Origin: Paraglaciecola chathamensis S18K6
GTDB lineage: Bacteria; Pseudomonadota; Gammaproteobacteria; Enterobacterales; Alteromonadaceae
Length of the DNA stretch: 64,000 bases
Assembly (NCBI GenBank): GCA_000314955.1
Contig: BAEM01000063.1
Location: 1 to 64,000 of the forward strand
Direction of reading: 5' to 3'
In this document: piece after piece, positions 1 to 8,619 of the stretch
Numbering within the stretch: position 1 is the first letter of the stretch
Layout: each line of letters begins with the position of its first letter
The notes under the pieces: generated by a model
What the model was told of the DNA's origin: nothing
The model's database searches: none
Seen by the model: only the letters and a program-made list of their open reading frames with translations
Position numbers and translations under genes: made by a program

Positions 1-168
1 CACATCGTTTGGTCAGTGACGAAACCTAGATCTTTTACATTGGTATCGAGAGGTTGGTTTCATACATTAGGTTGTAATTTACAACGGGTCGTTTGGTCAG
101 TAACGAAACCTAGTTTTTTAGATTGGTAGTGGGAGGGCGGTTTTAGTTGTTTGGTTGTAATTTACAAC
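1..168. repeat. Two tandem imperfect copies of an about 84-bp unit
   Basis: Two diverged copies lie head to tail at the left edge. The block TCGTTTGGTCAG followed by a near-identical ACGAAACCTAG occurs at 5 and again at 89. The 15-base palindrome GTTGTAATTTACAAC closes each unit, at 71-85 and 154-168. The middle of the unit is poorly conserved, so selection or recent duplication seems to concern the two ends. The array may continue to the left of the window. Function is unknown; a tandem binding site for a dimeric regulator or the edge of an intergenic repeat family are both possible. Confidence 0.7.
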
Positions 169-578
169 ACTTAGCTTAGGCCGTTTCTACCAATAGATAC
201 TGCGTGTTAGTAAAAAGACTCCATTCACTAGAAAACGATCGTAACTTCCTAATGTTATATGGCCGTAACCTTCAACAATATAAATGATAAATTTAGCTTT
301 GAATAAACGAATATAATTGTTTTAAAAAGGATTTTTATCAATATTGATAGTGTGCGAAGCATTAATTTTTTAATCTTAATTAACGTTTAATATTGTAAAT
401 ATTATATTTTCTCGTATGAAACTCATTAATAACAACATTGCGCTAACAACTCTATTGATTGGATGTAACATTTAAGTCATAATCGCTCAAAATCAATCAT
501 TTTTACTTCCGTGTAAAAAGTGGCTCCCTACGTTCAAGTGACTCAAAGGCGCCTTAAAAGAAAAATAATGGAGAAAAT
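169..578 (+). promoter_or_regulatory. AT-rich leader of the permease-sulfatase unit with a putative DeoR operator
   Basis: No gene is seen here. The stretch is very AT-rich and contains CAAAATCAATCA at 488-499, a 12-mer repeated exactly at 9483-9494 in front of the DeoR-type regulator gene. Its reverse complement starts with TGATTGA, the element that recurs upstream of the other ulvan/rhamnose transcription units. A GGAG ribosome-binding site at 570-573 precedes the GTG start at 579. Regulation of the permease and sulfatase by the DeoR protein is inferred from the shared motif. Confidence 0.55.
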
Positions 579-2288
579 GTGTCTACTTCAGATGAGTTTG
601 AAACGAAACCAATCAGCCCAGGTAAACTTCAGCCAGCTCGCGCGTTCGCAGGAAGCTATGCTGGGGAGCATGTCGCTGGAACTGAGTTTGTAATCGGGGC
701 CCTATTTGTATCTTGGGGAGTGGGGGCTGGTGATATTTTAATTGGCCTTCTTCTTGGTAACCTTCTGGCCGTGCTTACATGGGGGCTCTTAACTGCTCCG
801 ATCGCCACTGATACACGCTTAACGCTTTATGCTTATCTAGAGAAGATTGCAGGAAAGGGAACGATTAAAATCTACAGTGTGGTTAACGGGATATTATTTA
901 GTGTATTGGCAGGAGCTATGATAACTGTATCAGCCTCCGCAGTACGGATACTGCTAGACATTCCACCGCAAGTAGAATGGTTTCCCTCTGACTTTAGGTT
1001 TGTCTTAGTCGCGCTTTTTGTCGGTGCTGTTGTCGTTTTCATGGCGGTAAAGGGTTTTGAAAAACTAGCAGCGTTTGCTGAGGTATGTGCTCCTTGGATG
1101 ATCCTGATGTTTATCGTAGGGGCATTATTCATGCTGCCGGCTTTGATCGCCTCGACGCCTAGTATCTCGAATATTTCCTCATTCTCAGATTTCTTTATTA
1201 TGGCAAATGAATCAATTTGGGTGAAAACGAGCAATGAAGTAGGGCTATGGCACGTAGCTGCTTTCGCTTGGGTAGCGAATTTAGCAATGCATGGCGGTAT
1301 GGGAGATATGACACTGCTGCGTTTTGCTCGTTATCCAAAATACGGATTCTTTTCCGCATTAGGTATGTTTATCGGTCATTACCTCGCGTGGATTTGTGCT
1401 GGGATTATGGGGGCGGGTGCTGCCATTATCATACATACTTCTATTACTAATCTTGATCCAGGGGCTGTAGCTTACCAAGCTTTAGGCACATGCGGAATCA
1501 TCGCGGTTATTATTGCAGGTTGGACTACGTCAAATCCTACGATTTATCGTGCAGGTTTAGCATTTAGCTCGCTGAACCCTAAGTGGAGTAGAGAGAAATC
1601 CACAGTCGTTGTAGGCATAGTTACAACAATCATTGCATGTTTCCCTTTTGTATTTTCACAACTTTTGGGTTTTGTGGGTATTATGGGCTTAATGATGGCG
1701 CCGATTGGCGCAGTTATCGTCGCGGAACACTGGCTTTTCGACAAAATAGGTTTAACAAGATATTGGTCTAAATATAAAGGTAATACTACCAATTATGCTG
1801 CGGTGATAACGTGGATATCAGCCTTGTTACTAAGTTATATCTTAGAAAGTACAGGTTCATTGCATCTGTTTTTCTTACTGATACCTATCTGGATATACTC
1901 TACTGTCATTTACTGCGTGCTCGCGGCATTACTGGGAGCAAAGCGAAAATATTCTGAAGCTGAAATAGAAGAGCAAAACGAACTAAAGCGGAAAACACTT
2001 GAGAAAACATATCTTCAAGAAATTCAAAGCAAAAGGGCTTTCGAAGAAAAAGTGAAAAGCGCCTTAGCCGTTAAAATTGCTTCAATAGTTGCCATTATCT
2101 CACTGTGTTCTTGTTTAGCAATTGGTGTGTATGCATACGCAGAAGGTAGCTCACCAGCACTACATAATGCGTTATTTGCTGTAACAATGCTCTACTTCGT
2201 CTGTGCGACATATGCATATATCGCAAGATCTAAACCTGTAGATGTAGCAGTGAATGATGCAAGTAATGTGAATACAGCGAGGCAGTAA
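579..2288 (+). CDS. NCS1-type permease, candidate sugar importer of the ulvan/rhamnose locus
   Basis: A 569-residue polytopic membrane protein resembling the nucleobase:cation symporter-1 family (cytosine/purine permeases). About twelve hydrophobic segments fill residues 20-455. A charged, probably cytoplasmic stretch (about 456-500) and two more helices follow. Conserved-looking stretches include YAGEHVAGTEFVIGALFVS near residue 27, ITVSASAVRI near 115 and WTTSNPTIYRAGL near 308. It starts at GTG with GGAG five bases upstream. A close paralogue lies at 32202-33956 in the inositol locus, so this subfamily travels with sugar catabolism rather than nucleobase genes. Here the likely cargo is L-rhamnose or another ulvan product, because no other rhamnose permease is present. 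Family membership is fairly secure; the substrate is inferred. Confidence 0.8.
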   Translation: MSTSDEFETKPISPGKLQPARAFAGSYAGEHVAGTEFVIGALFVSWGVGAGDILIGLLLGNLLAVLTWGLLTAPIATDTRLTLYAYLEKIAGKGTIKIYSVVNGILFSVLAGAMITVSASAVRILLDIPPQVEWFPSDFRFVLVALFVGAVVVFMAVKGFEKLAAFAEVCAPWMILMFIVGALFMLPALIASTPSISNISSFSDFFIMANESIWVKTSNEVGLWHVAAFAWVANLAMHGGMGDMTLLRFARYPKYGFFSALGMFIGHYLAWICAGIMGAGAAIIIHTSITNLDPGAVAYQALGTCGIIAVIIAGWTTSNPTIYRAGLAFSSLNPKWSREKSTVVVGIVTTIIACFPFVFSQLLGFVGIMGLMMAPIGAVIVAEHWLFDKIGLTRYWSKYKGNTTNYAAVITWISALLLSYILESTGSLHLFFLLIPIWIYSTVIYCVLAALLGAKRKYSEAEIEEQNELKRKTLEKTYLQEIQSKRAFEEKVKSALAVKIASIVAIISLCSCLAIGVYAYAEGSSPALHNALFAVTMLYFVCATYAYIARSKPVDVAVNDASNVNTARQ

Positions 2289-2360
2289 CGCCTTTCTTTT
2301 AGGTTCGTCCCAATGGTACTGAGCTAATGGGACCTCTCCATTTTCTGAGGTAAATTGAAT

Positions 2361-3794
2361 ATGAAGTATTCATTTTTTCTAAACTTATCCTGTTTTTTGT
2401 TATTGATGTTTGTGAGTCTGAAAGTGACTGCACAGGCAAACACTCAGGATACTAATAAACCCCCCAACATTGTTTTCATTTTAGCTGATGATCATCGTTG
2501 GGATTTGTTAGGTAGTAAAAACAGCCTAATACAAACGCCAAACCTAGATGCTATCGCGGAGGAGGGGATAGTATTTGAAAACGCTTTCGTTACCACGCCG
2601 ATTTGTGCGTCAAGCAGAATAAGTATTCTGACTGGATTAACGGAGCGGACCCATGACTACACTTTTAGCAGGCCACCTACCGGAGAGGTCGAATCAGCCA
2701 ACATGTATCCGGCCTTGCTGAAGCAAGCTGGTTACACCACCGGCTTTGTAGGAAAGTACGAAATCAAAATGTCCGGAGCTGATCAAGACAGATTTGACTA
2801 TTTTAAACCCTTACTTCAATCAAAAACTAATCGCTGGAATGATAAGGACATACCCCAGACCTACTATATACAAAATCTAGCTAAAGAGTTTATCCAAGAC
2901 GCCAGCAGTAAAGACAAGCCTTGGGTACTGGCGGTAAATTTTTGGAACCCTCATGCCCATGACACAGATAAAGTCGATCAATTTCACTATCCACCTGAGT
3001 TTGAGGAATATTATCAAGATGTCACAGTTCCAGACGCGAACAACTCTACAAAACATGATTTTGAAGAATTGCCAAAGTTTCTAAAGGATTCTATGGCTAG
3101 AGTGCGATGGGAATATAGATTCGCCAACCCTAAAATGTATCAACGAATTATTAAAAGACATTACAGAGCTATTAGTAGTGTAGATAAAGCCGTAGGGGCA
3201 ATTTCTGCCCAACTTAAAAAGCTAGGTGTAGATGATAATACGATCATTATTTACACAGGGGACAATGGTTACTCGTTAAACGAACGTCAGTTAGCTGGGA
3301 AATGGTTCGGTTGGGAAGAGGACTTAAGAGTGCCTTTGATTATCAAGGATCCAAGACAGAAGGCGCACCAGAAAATAAGTGGAATGGCACTTAATATTGA
3401 TATTGCACCAACAATATTAGATCTGGCAGGAATATCCATACCTTCAAGTTATCAAGGGCGAAGTCTACTTCCTCTTGTTGGCACAAACTTTGACGATAAC
3501 TGGCGCTCAGAGTTTTTCTTTGAGCATATGTATCAACCAAAGCGTGCGTCAATACCGCCGATGTTCGGGGTGAGAACAGAGCATTGGAAACTGGTAAACT
3601 TTTATAAGAATGATTTTCTACAGCTATATGACTTAAGAGAAGATCCGTTTGAGCGAAATAATTTAGCGTACAACCCAAAGTACAAATACCTGACAGAAGC
3701 GCTGAATAAGCGAGCGCTTCAATACGTGAAAAACTATGAAGATGCCAGAACGCCTGAGGTTAAGGCTAGAGAACATTTTTTAAACAGTTTTTAA
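2361..3794 (+). CDS. Exported S1-family (formylglycine) sulfatase
   Basis: A 477-residue sulfatase that hydrolyses sulfate esters, probably on ulvan oligosaccharides in the periplasm. An N-terminal signal peptide (about residues 1-25) precedes the metal-binding NIVFILADDHR motif. CASSRISILTG follows, matching the sulfatase signature in which Cys82 is converted to formylglycine, and TGDNG lies further on as a second metal-site motif. The ATG at 2361 is preferred over the TTG two codons upstream because TGAGG at 2346-2350 is better spaced from it. It lies 72 bases after the permease, probably in one transcript. Rhamnose-3-sulfate in ulvan is the obvious substrate, but the sulfatase subfamily cannot be read from motifs alone. 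Confidence 0.88.
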   Translation: MKYSFFLNLSCFLLLMFVSLKVTAQANTQDTNKPPNIVFILADDHRWDLLGSKNSLIQTPNLDAIAEEGIVFENAFVTTPICASSRISILTGLTERTHDYTFSRPPTGEVESANMYPALLKQAGYTTGFVGKYEIKMSGADQDRFDYFKPLLQSKTNRWNDKDIPQTYYIQNLAKEFIQDASSKDKPWVLAVNFWNPHAHDTDKVDQFHYPPEFEEYYQDVTVPDANNSTKHDFEELPKFLKDSMARVRWEYRFANPKMYQRIIKRHYRAISSVDKAVGAISAQLKKLGVDDNTIIIYTGDNGYSLNERQLAGKWFGWEEDLRVPLIIKDPRQKAHQKISGMALNIDIAPTILDLAGISIPSSYQGRSLLPLVGTNFDDNWRSEFFFEHMYQPKRASIPPMFGVRTEHWKLVNFYKNDFLQLYDLREDPFERNNLAYNPKYKYLTEALNKRALQYVKNYEDARTPEVKAREHFLNSF

Positions 3795-3940
3795 GCGTTT
3801 TAGCGTATCACCTGGGTAGAGCGTTTGTGAACGTCTAGTTATTAACTTTAGCATGCGCTCTGCTAATCAACCCCGGTATTACATACCATCCTTTTCCTAT
3901 CAAATGTGCGCCTACAGCAATCGTAATAAAGAAACTTGAA

Positions 3941-3970
3941 TGATTGATAATGATTATTGCTGACTGCAAT
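3941..3970 (+). promoter_or_regulatory. Putative DeoR operator: 10-bp repeats of TGATTGA
   Basis: Three successive 10-base units, TGATTGATAA, TGATTATTGC and TGACTGCAAT, sit 106 bases before the kinase start. A spacing of one helical turn is typical of DeoR-family operators, and related units are found at 9499-9518, 10511-10540, 12296-12325 and 17500-17519. It would control the kdgK-TRAP-kduD-kduI operon. The intergenic region 3795-4075 holds nothing else recognised. Confidence 0.6.
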
Positions 3971-4075
3971 TTATTCATATACAATCATTTTACATTTATT
4001 TAATGATTTTTTTGAGCACATTAGGCGTTGTCACAATCGCCAAATGAAGCTCATAGGGTAGATATAGGTACGAAT

Positions 4076-4987
4076 GTGAGGTTAGCGGTAATTGGCGAAT
4101 GCATGGTTGAATTATCTAACTGCGAGAGTAGTGCTTACTTGCTTGGTTATGGCGGAGATACATTAAACACCGCAGTTTATTTCGCTAGGTGTGATGGCGA
4201 GGTCGAGTATATCACGGCCCTAAGTGATGATATTTTTAGCTCTAAAATGCTTGAATCTTGGCGTACCGAAGGAGTAGGAATAGAGCATGTAAAGATAATT
4301 CCCAACACCGTACCCGGACTATATTTGATTGAAAATGACGACCAAGGAGAACGTCACTTTCATTATTGGCGAGCCAATTCGCCTGCACGGGCTCTATTAG
4401 ATGAGTTTCCGGAAATACTAAGCGAGTTAGATAAGTATGACGCCATTTTCCTAAGCGGTATTACGCTGTCACTTTATTCAGCGCCAGCAAGACGCCGCTT
4501 GTTTGAATATCTACGTCACTTTCGAGCGTCAGGTGGTCAAGTTGTATTCGACAATAATTACCGAGCAAAAAACTGGAGCTCCATTTCGGAAGCGGTTGAA
4601 ACCTTTGACGAAATAATGGGTGTTACTGATATTGCATTGTTAAGCATGGAGGACGAGATAGCGCTATATGGGCCGCACTCTATAACATCTTGCACTGCAC
4701 GCTGGTTAGAGAAAGGCGCAATCGAAGTCATCGTCAAAAACGGCGCTGAAGGTATTCATTTAGCAGACTTAACCAATACCGTATTTTTTGATGTTCCCAA
4801 TGTAGTGAGTCCAGTTGATACGACCGCAGCCGGTGATTCGTTTAATGGCGCGTTTTTAGCGGCTAGGGCAAAGGGCTATTCGCTAGAACGTAGCATTCGC
4901 GCTGGGCAGTTTTGTGCGGCGCAAGTCATTATGCACATCGGCGCTATAGTGAATAAAGATATCCCTTTGGTTGAGGGGGAGTTATGA
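4076..4987 (+). CDS. kdgK: 2-dehydro-3-deoxygluconate kinase (PfkB family)
   Basis: KDG kinase phosphorylates 2-keto-3-deoxygluconate to KDPG in the cytoplasm. The N-terminus (RLAVIGECMVELS, then GYGGDTLNTAVYFAR) matches KdgK proteins closely. The PfkB signature near the C-terminus, DTTAAGDSFNGAF, contains the catalytic Asp. I chose the GTG at 4076, which has AGG seven bases upstream and gives the family's usual short N-terminus; a TTG at 4028 in the same frame would add 16 residues. The stop overlaps the next start by four bases. As first gene of an operon with a TRAP transporter, kduD and kduI, it would process the KDG made by KduI and KduD. No KDPG aldolase is seen in the window. Confidence 0.9.
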   Translation: MRLAVIGECMVELSNCESSAYLLGYGGDTLNTAVYFARCDGEVEYITALSDDIFSSKMLESWRTEGVGIEHVKIIPNTVPGLYLIENDDQGERHFHYWRANSPARALLDEFPEILSELDKYDAIFLSGITLSLYSAPARRRLFEYLRHFRASGGQVVFDNNYRAKNWSSISEAVETFDEIMGVTDIALLSMEDEIALYGPHSITSCTARWLEKGAIEVIVKNGAEGIHLADLTNTVFFDVPNVVSPVDTTAAGDSFNGAFLAARAKGYSLERSIRAGQFCAAQVIMHIGAIVNKDIPLVEGEL

Positions 4988-5979
4988 AACTCAATAGATT
5001 CATTTCTTTACTGATTCTAACTTCTGTAATCCTATTATCTGGTTGTGAAGAAGTATTGGACAATGACAAAGTTGCGATTCGTTTAGGGCATCAGCTTGAT
5101 ATTAACCACCCTGTGCACGAAGGACTCGTTTATCTGAAGGATGAGCTAGAGCGCCTTTCGGGTGGAGAAATGACCATAGTGATATATCCATCATCGCAAG
5201 TTGGTGATGAACGCGAAGTACTTGAGCTAATACAAATTGGCAGCATGGGAATGACAAAAGTTTCTGCCAGCGCACTTGAGACATTTGTCCCTGAAATGAA
5301 AATCTTCAGCCTTCCTTATCTTTTCCGCGATAAAACCCATTATTGGCAAACGTTAAATGGGGAAGTAGGCAAGGCGCTTCTTGATGCTGCTGAGCCATTT
5401 CGTTTCAAAGGACTCGGTTACTTTGACGCTGGCAGTCGAAGTTTTTACACCACAAAAAAGAAAGTTACTTCACCAGAAGATCTAACCGGCTTAAAGGTTA
5501 GGGTAATGAATAGCCAAACGGCTGTAGCCATGGTCAACACGATGGGGGGGGCAGCAACGCCCGTGAGTTGGGGTGAGTTATACACTTCTTTGCAACAGGG
5601 GGTTGTCGATGGTGCGGAAAATAATCTACCTAGTTTCTTTTATTCCAAACACTACGAAGTCAGTAAGTACCTAATTTTAGATGAACACACATCGATTCCT
5701 GATGTGATCGTTGTCGGAACACATCTGTGGGATAAGCTTTCCACTGAACAAAAAGGTTGGTTAGAAGCTGCGATGCAGTCTGCTACTGAGTATCAAAGGG
5801 AATTATGGGAAAAATCAACAGCGGATTCCTTGAAGATCGTAACCGAAGCTGGCGTACAAGTAATTAAAGCTGACAAAACACTATTTGAAGAAAGCGTACA
5901 GCCAATATATCGGTCTTTAAAAGGCTCGGAATTGGAAGCGTTGGTTTCTAAAATTCGGGACATAGGAGGTGATAGGTGA
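4984..5979 (+). CDS. TRAP transporter solute-binding lipoprotein (DctP/TeaA family)
   Basis: A 331-residue periplasmic binding protein of a tripartite ATP-independent transporter. A lipoprotein signal ends in LLSGC with Cys21 as the acylation site. The DctP fold follows, with LKVRVMNS near residue 170 (the region whose Arg usually holds the ligand carboxylate) and GVVDGAENN near 210. It overlaps the kinase by four bases and the dctQ-type gene by four, so translation is coupled. TRAP systems favour carboxylate-bearing solutes, which suits an unsaturated uronate or its keto product; the ligand itself is inferred from context. Confidence 0.92.
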   Translation: MKLNRFISLLILTSVILLSGCEEVLDNDKVAIRLGHQLDINHPVHEGLVYLKDELERLSGGEMTIVIYPSSQVGDEREVLELIQIGSMGMTKVSASALETFVPEMKIFSLPYLFRDKTHYWQTLNGEVGKALLDAAEPFRFKGLGYFDAGSRSFYTTKKKVTSPEDLTGLKVRVMNSQTAVAMVNTMGGAATPVSWGELYTSLQQGVVDGAENNLPSFFYSKHYEVSKYLILDEHTSIPDVIVVGTHLWDKLSTEQKGWLEAAMQSATEYQRELWEKSTADSLKIVTEAGVQVIKADKTLFEESVQPIYRSLKGSELEALVSKIRDIGGDR

Positions 5980-6479
5980 ATACTTTCAAAAGTTTCATCG
6001 TGAATTTAAACCGTGTATTACGAGTTCTATTAGCGTCAATGATGGCGCTGCTAGTCATTAATGTAACGTGGCAAGTAATTACTCGGTTTATTTTACCTCA
6101 TCCGAGCTCCTTTACAGAGGAGCTTGCACGTTTTTTACTAATCTGGATTAGCTTACTCGGTAGCGCTTACGCGTTTCACACACACAGCCATCTGGGATTT
6201 GATTATCTAGTCAATAAGATGTCTCGTTCTACATCAATGCTCGTAGCAAAAATGGGCTATGTCTTGGTGATTCTATTTGCGATTAGCGTACTAGTTGTAG
6301 GCGGCTTGAACCTGGCATATATCACCTTATTACTGGAACAACGTTCAGCAGTGTTAGGGCTTCCCATGGGGGCGGTGTATGCAGTTACACCTGTTAGCGG
6401 CCTTTTATTTATCGTGTATAGCATATTGGGTCTTCTTGAACTGAAAGATTCCAATAAGCTGAGGGAGCTCGCGTTATGA
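5976..6479 (+). CDS. TRAP transporter small permease subunit (DctQ family)
   Basis: A 167-residue inner-membrane protein with four hydrophobic helices, the usual size of DctQ subunits. It contains ITRFILPHPSSFTEELARFLLIW, whose Glu-Glu-Leu-Ala-Arg portion is typical of the family. The GTG start overlaps the stop of the binding-protein gene, and the stop overlaps the large permease gene, giving a dctP-dctQ-dctM order with no gaps. It would pair with the 430-residue permease to import the ligand with sodium. Confidence 0.92.
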   Translation: MNTFKSFIVNLNRVLRVLLASMMALLVINVTWQVITRFILPHPSSFTEELARFLLIWISLLGSAYAFHTHSHLGFDYLVNKMSRSTSMLVAKMGYVLVILFAISVLVVGGLNLAYITLLLEQRSAVLGLPMGAVYAVTPVSGLLFIVYSILGLLELKDSNKLRELAL

Positions 6480-7768
6480 CATCGTTAATTTTGTTCGGCC
6501 TATTTGTCATCTTACTCGTTCTAAATATTCCAATCGCAGTAAGTATTATCGTAGCCACCCTTGCTACCATGCTTTTAACTATTGACACTTTACCCGCGTT
6601 AACGACTTTAGCACAACGCTTATCGGTGGGGGTTGATAGCTTTGCTTTGTTAGCGATTCCGTTTTTTGTTTTATCAGGATATTTGATGGGGCAGGGAGGC
6701 ATCGCAGTACGACTTATAGAGTTTGCTAAAGTGCTTGTCGGTAGGCTGCCCGGAGGGCTCGCTTTCGTAAATATTATATCTTGTGCATTGTTTGGTTCTA
6801 TTTCGGGTTCTGCGGTGGCTGCAACATCAGCTGTTGGTGGGTTTATGATCCCTGCGATGGAAAAAGAGGGGTATGACAAACCTTTCAGCACCGCCGTTAC
6901 GGTCACAGCTGCTACAACGGGTATGTTAATACCGCCAAGCAATATATTAATCATTTACTCACTAGCCAGTGGCGGTGTGTCTATTGCTGCATTATTTATC
7001 GCCGGCTATTTGCCTGGTTTACTAGTGACCGTGCTACTGATGTTGGGCGCAAGTTTTTATATTAAGCGCCACGGTATAACAACCGACAAAACAATAAGCA
7101 TAGGAAAGTTCTGGCCAAGCTTAATTGGTGCTATTCCCTGTTTATTTCTGATCGTTCTGATAATAGGCGGGATTATCGGTGGCTTTTTCACACCCACAGA
7201 AGCAGGGGCTATTGCCGTAATATACTCTTTGGTTTTATCTCTTGGATTGTACAAAGAACTGCGCGTTAAAGATTTATATCCAATCTTTTTAAAAACAATA
7301 AACACCACCGCTATTGTCATGTTTTTGATTGGCGCTTCTGCTGCAATGTCTTGGCTGATGTCGTATGAACAGATCCCTCAAACCATCAGCAACTCACTTT
7401 TATCGCTGTCGGAAAATGCGCTTATTATTCTATTAATCATGAATTTGCTCTTGTTGGCAGTAGGTACCTTTATGGACGTTACGCCAGCAGTGCTTATTTT
7501 CACTCCAATATTTCTTCCCATTGCTGAAATGCTAGGTATTTCACCTTTGCATTTTGGGATCATGATGATTTTAAACCTATCGATTGGCTTGTGCACTCCT
7601 CCGGTTGGTAGTGTTCTGTTCGTGGGTTGTAGCGTTGGGCGGGTTTCAATCAGCAGCATAATGAGACCAATACTTCCTCTTTACGCAGCAATGTTAATTG
7701 CATTGGCATTGACGATTGCATTCCCGCAAATCAGCGAATTTCTTCCGAAACTGTTAGGGCTAATTTGA
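6476..7768 (+). CDS. TRAP transporter large permease subunit (DctM family)
   Basis: The 430-residue protein is the ion-coupled translocation subunit of the TRAP system, with about a dozen hydrophobic segments across its length. Family hallmarks visible include FALLAIPFFVLSGYLMGQGG near residue 55, SGSAVAATSAVGG near 110, and GTFMDVTPAVLIFTPIFLP with LNLSIGLCTPPVG in the C-terminal half. The start codon overlaps the preceding stop by four bases. It completes an intact DctPQM set and is followed after 32 bases by kduD, which points to uptake of a uronate-type product. Confidence 0.94.
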   Translation: MTSLILFGLFVILLVLNIPIAVSIIVATLATMLLTIDTLPALTTLAQRLSVGVDSFALLAIPFFVLSGYLMGQGGIAVRLIEFAKVLVGRLPGGLAFVNIISCALFGSISGSAVAATSAVGGFMIPAMEKEGYDKPFSTAVTVTAATTGMLIPPSNILIIYSLASGGVSIAALFIAGYLPGLLVTVLLMLGASFYIKRHGITTDKTISIGKFWPSLIGAIPCLFLIVLIIGGIIGGFFTPTEAGAIAVIYSLVLSLGLYKELRVKDLYPIFLKTINTTAIVMFLIGASAAMSWLMSYEQIPQTISNSLLSLSENALIILLIMNLLLLAVGTFMDVTPAVLIFTPIFLPIAEMLGISPLHFGIMMILNLSIGLCTPPVGSVLFVGCSVGRVSISSIMRPILPLYAAMLIALALTIAFPQISEFLPKLLGLI

Positions 7769-7800
7769 CCTACCCATTAAAAAATTACTAGGAGCATGAC

Positions 7801-8574
7801 GTGTCAGACTATTTAATTAAAAAATTCGGCTTACAAGGCAAAGTGGCGGTTGTTACTGGCGCTAGCCGCGGGCTAGGGCAGGGGATAGCGATGGCGCTTG
7901 GTGAGGCAGGGGCGACAGTAGTAGCCATCGGATCTTCATCAAAAAGTGTTGAGGCTACATTGAGTCAATTAAAAGAAAAAGGTATCGAATGTGCTGGATA
8001 CGGTTGTGATCAATCTAGCACTAAAGAAATAATCGATACTGTAGGTAAAATCCTTGATACCCATGGCCGCATTGATGTGCTGGTGAATAACGCCGGTACT
8101 ATTAAGCGCTCTCCTGCTCACGAATTCTCGGACGCAGACTGGAGCGAAGTCATCAATGTAAATTTAAACGGCGTCTTCACATTTTGCCGTGAAGTGGGCA
8201 AGAAAATGCTCGAGCAAGGCAGTGGCAAAATAATTAATATCGCCTCTCTGCTTAGTTTTTCCGGTGGGATCACCGTTCCAGCGTACGCTGCGAGTAAAGG
8301 TGGTGTGGCACAGCTAACAAAAGCACTGGCAAATGAATGGGCGAACAGCAACATTCAAGTAAATGCCATCGCACCAGGTTATTTTGAAACGGACAATACC
8401 TTCAACATCCGACAAGATAAAGATCGTTATGCAAGCATTAGCAGTCGAATACCAGCTGACAAATGGGGCACCCCAGATGACTTAGCTGGAGCAGCAGTAT
8501 TCTTGTCGTCTGAAGCATCCTCTTATGTGAACGGTCATGTTCTGCTCGTCGATGGCGGTTGGATGGCTCGTTAA
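7801..8574 (+). CDS. kduD: 2-dehydro-3-deoxy-D-gluconate 5-dehydrogenase
   Basis: KduD is a short-chain dehydrogenase that reduces 2,5-diketo-3-deoxygluconate (DKII) to KDG with NAD(P)H. The 257-residue protein has the nucleotide-binding TGASRGLG at residues 19-26, NNAG, INIASLLSFSGG with the catalytic Ser, and Tyr162-x-x-x-Lys166. Its C-terminus ends in YVNGHVLLVDGGWMAR, as in KduD proteins. The start is GTG at 7801 after AGGAG. It sits between the TRAP genes and kduI, so transport, isomerisation and reduction are encoded together. Confidence 0.93.
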   Translation: MSDYLIKKFGLQGKVAVVTGASRGLGQGIAMALGEAGATVVAIGSSSKSVEATLSQLKEKGIECAGYGCDQSSTKEIIDTVGKILDTHGRIDVLVNNAGTIKRSPAHEFSDADWSEVINVNLNGVFTFCREVGKKMLEQGSGKIINIASLLSFSGGITVPAYAASKGGVAQLTKALANEWANSNIQVNAIAPGYFETDNTFNIRQDKDRYASISSRIPADKWGTPDDLAGAAVFLSSEASSYVNGHVLLVDGGWMAR

Positions 8575-8619
8575 CTCAGCGTCCATATTCTTTATTTTCA
8601 ACGACTATAAGGTGGTCTT

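Noticed and set aside
71-168. GTTGTAA in the left-edge repeats as a possible Ter-like half-site linked to the tus-like gene.
   Set aside because: The base after GTTGTAA is T instead of the cytosine that the Tus lock needs, and the sequence is better explained as a symmetric palindrome.
2289-2340. GTCCCA and TGGGAC as a terminator between the permease and sulfatase genes.
   Set aside because: Six-base arms with a 15-base loop and no U-tract are too weak to call, and the genes look co-transcribed.
6409-6954. Open minus-strand frame of 181 codons across the TRAP permease genes.
   Set aside because: It is antisense to the conserved DctQ and DctM reading frames and has no recognisable domain.
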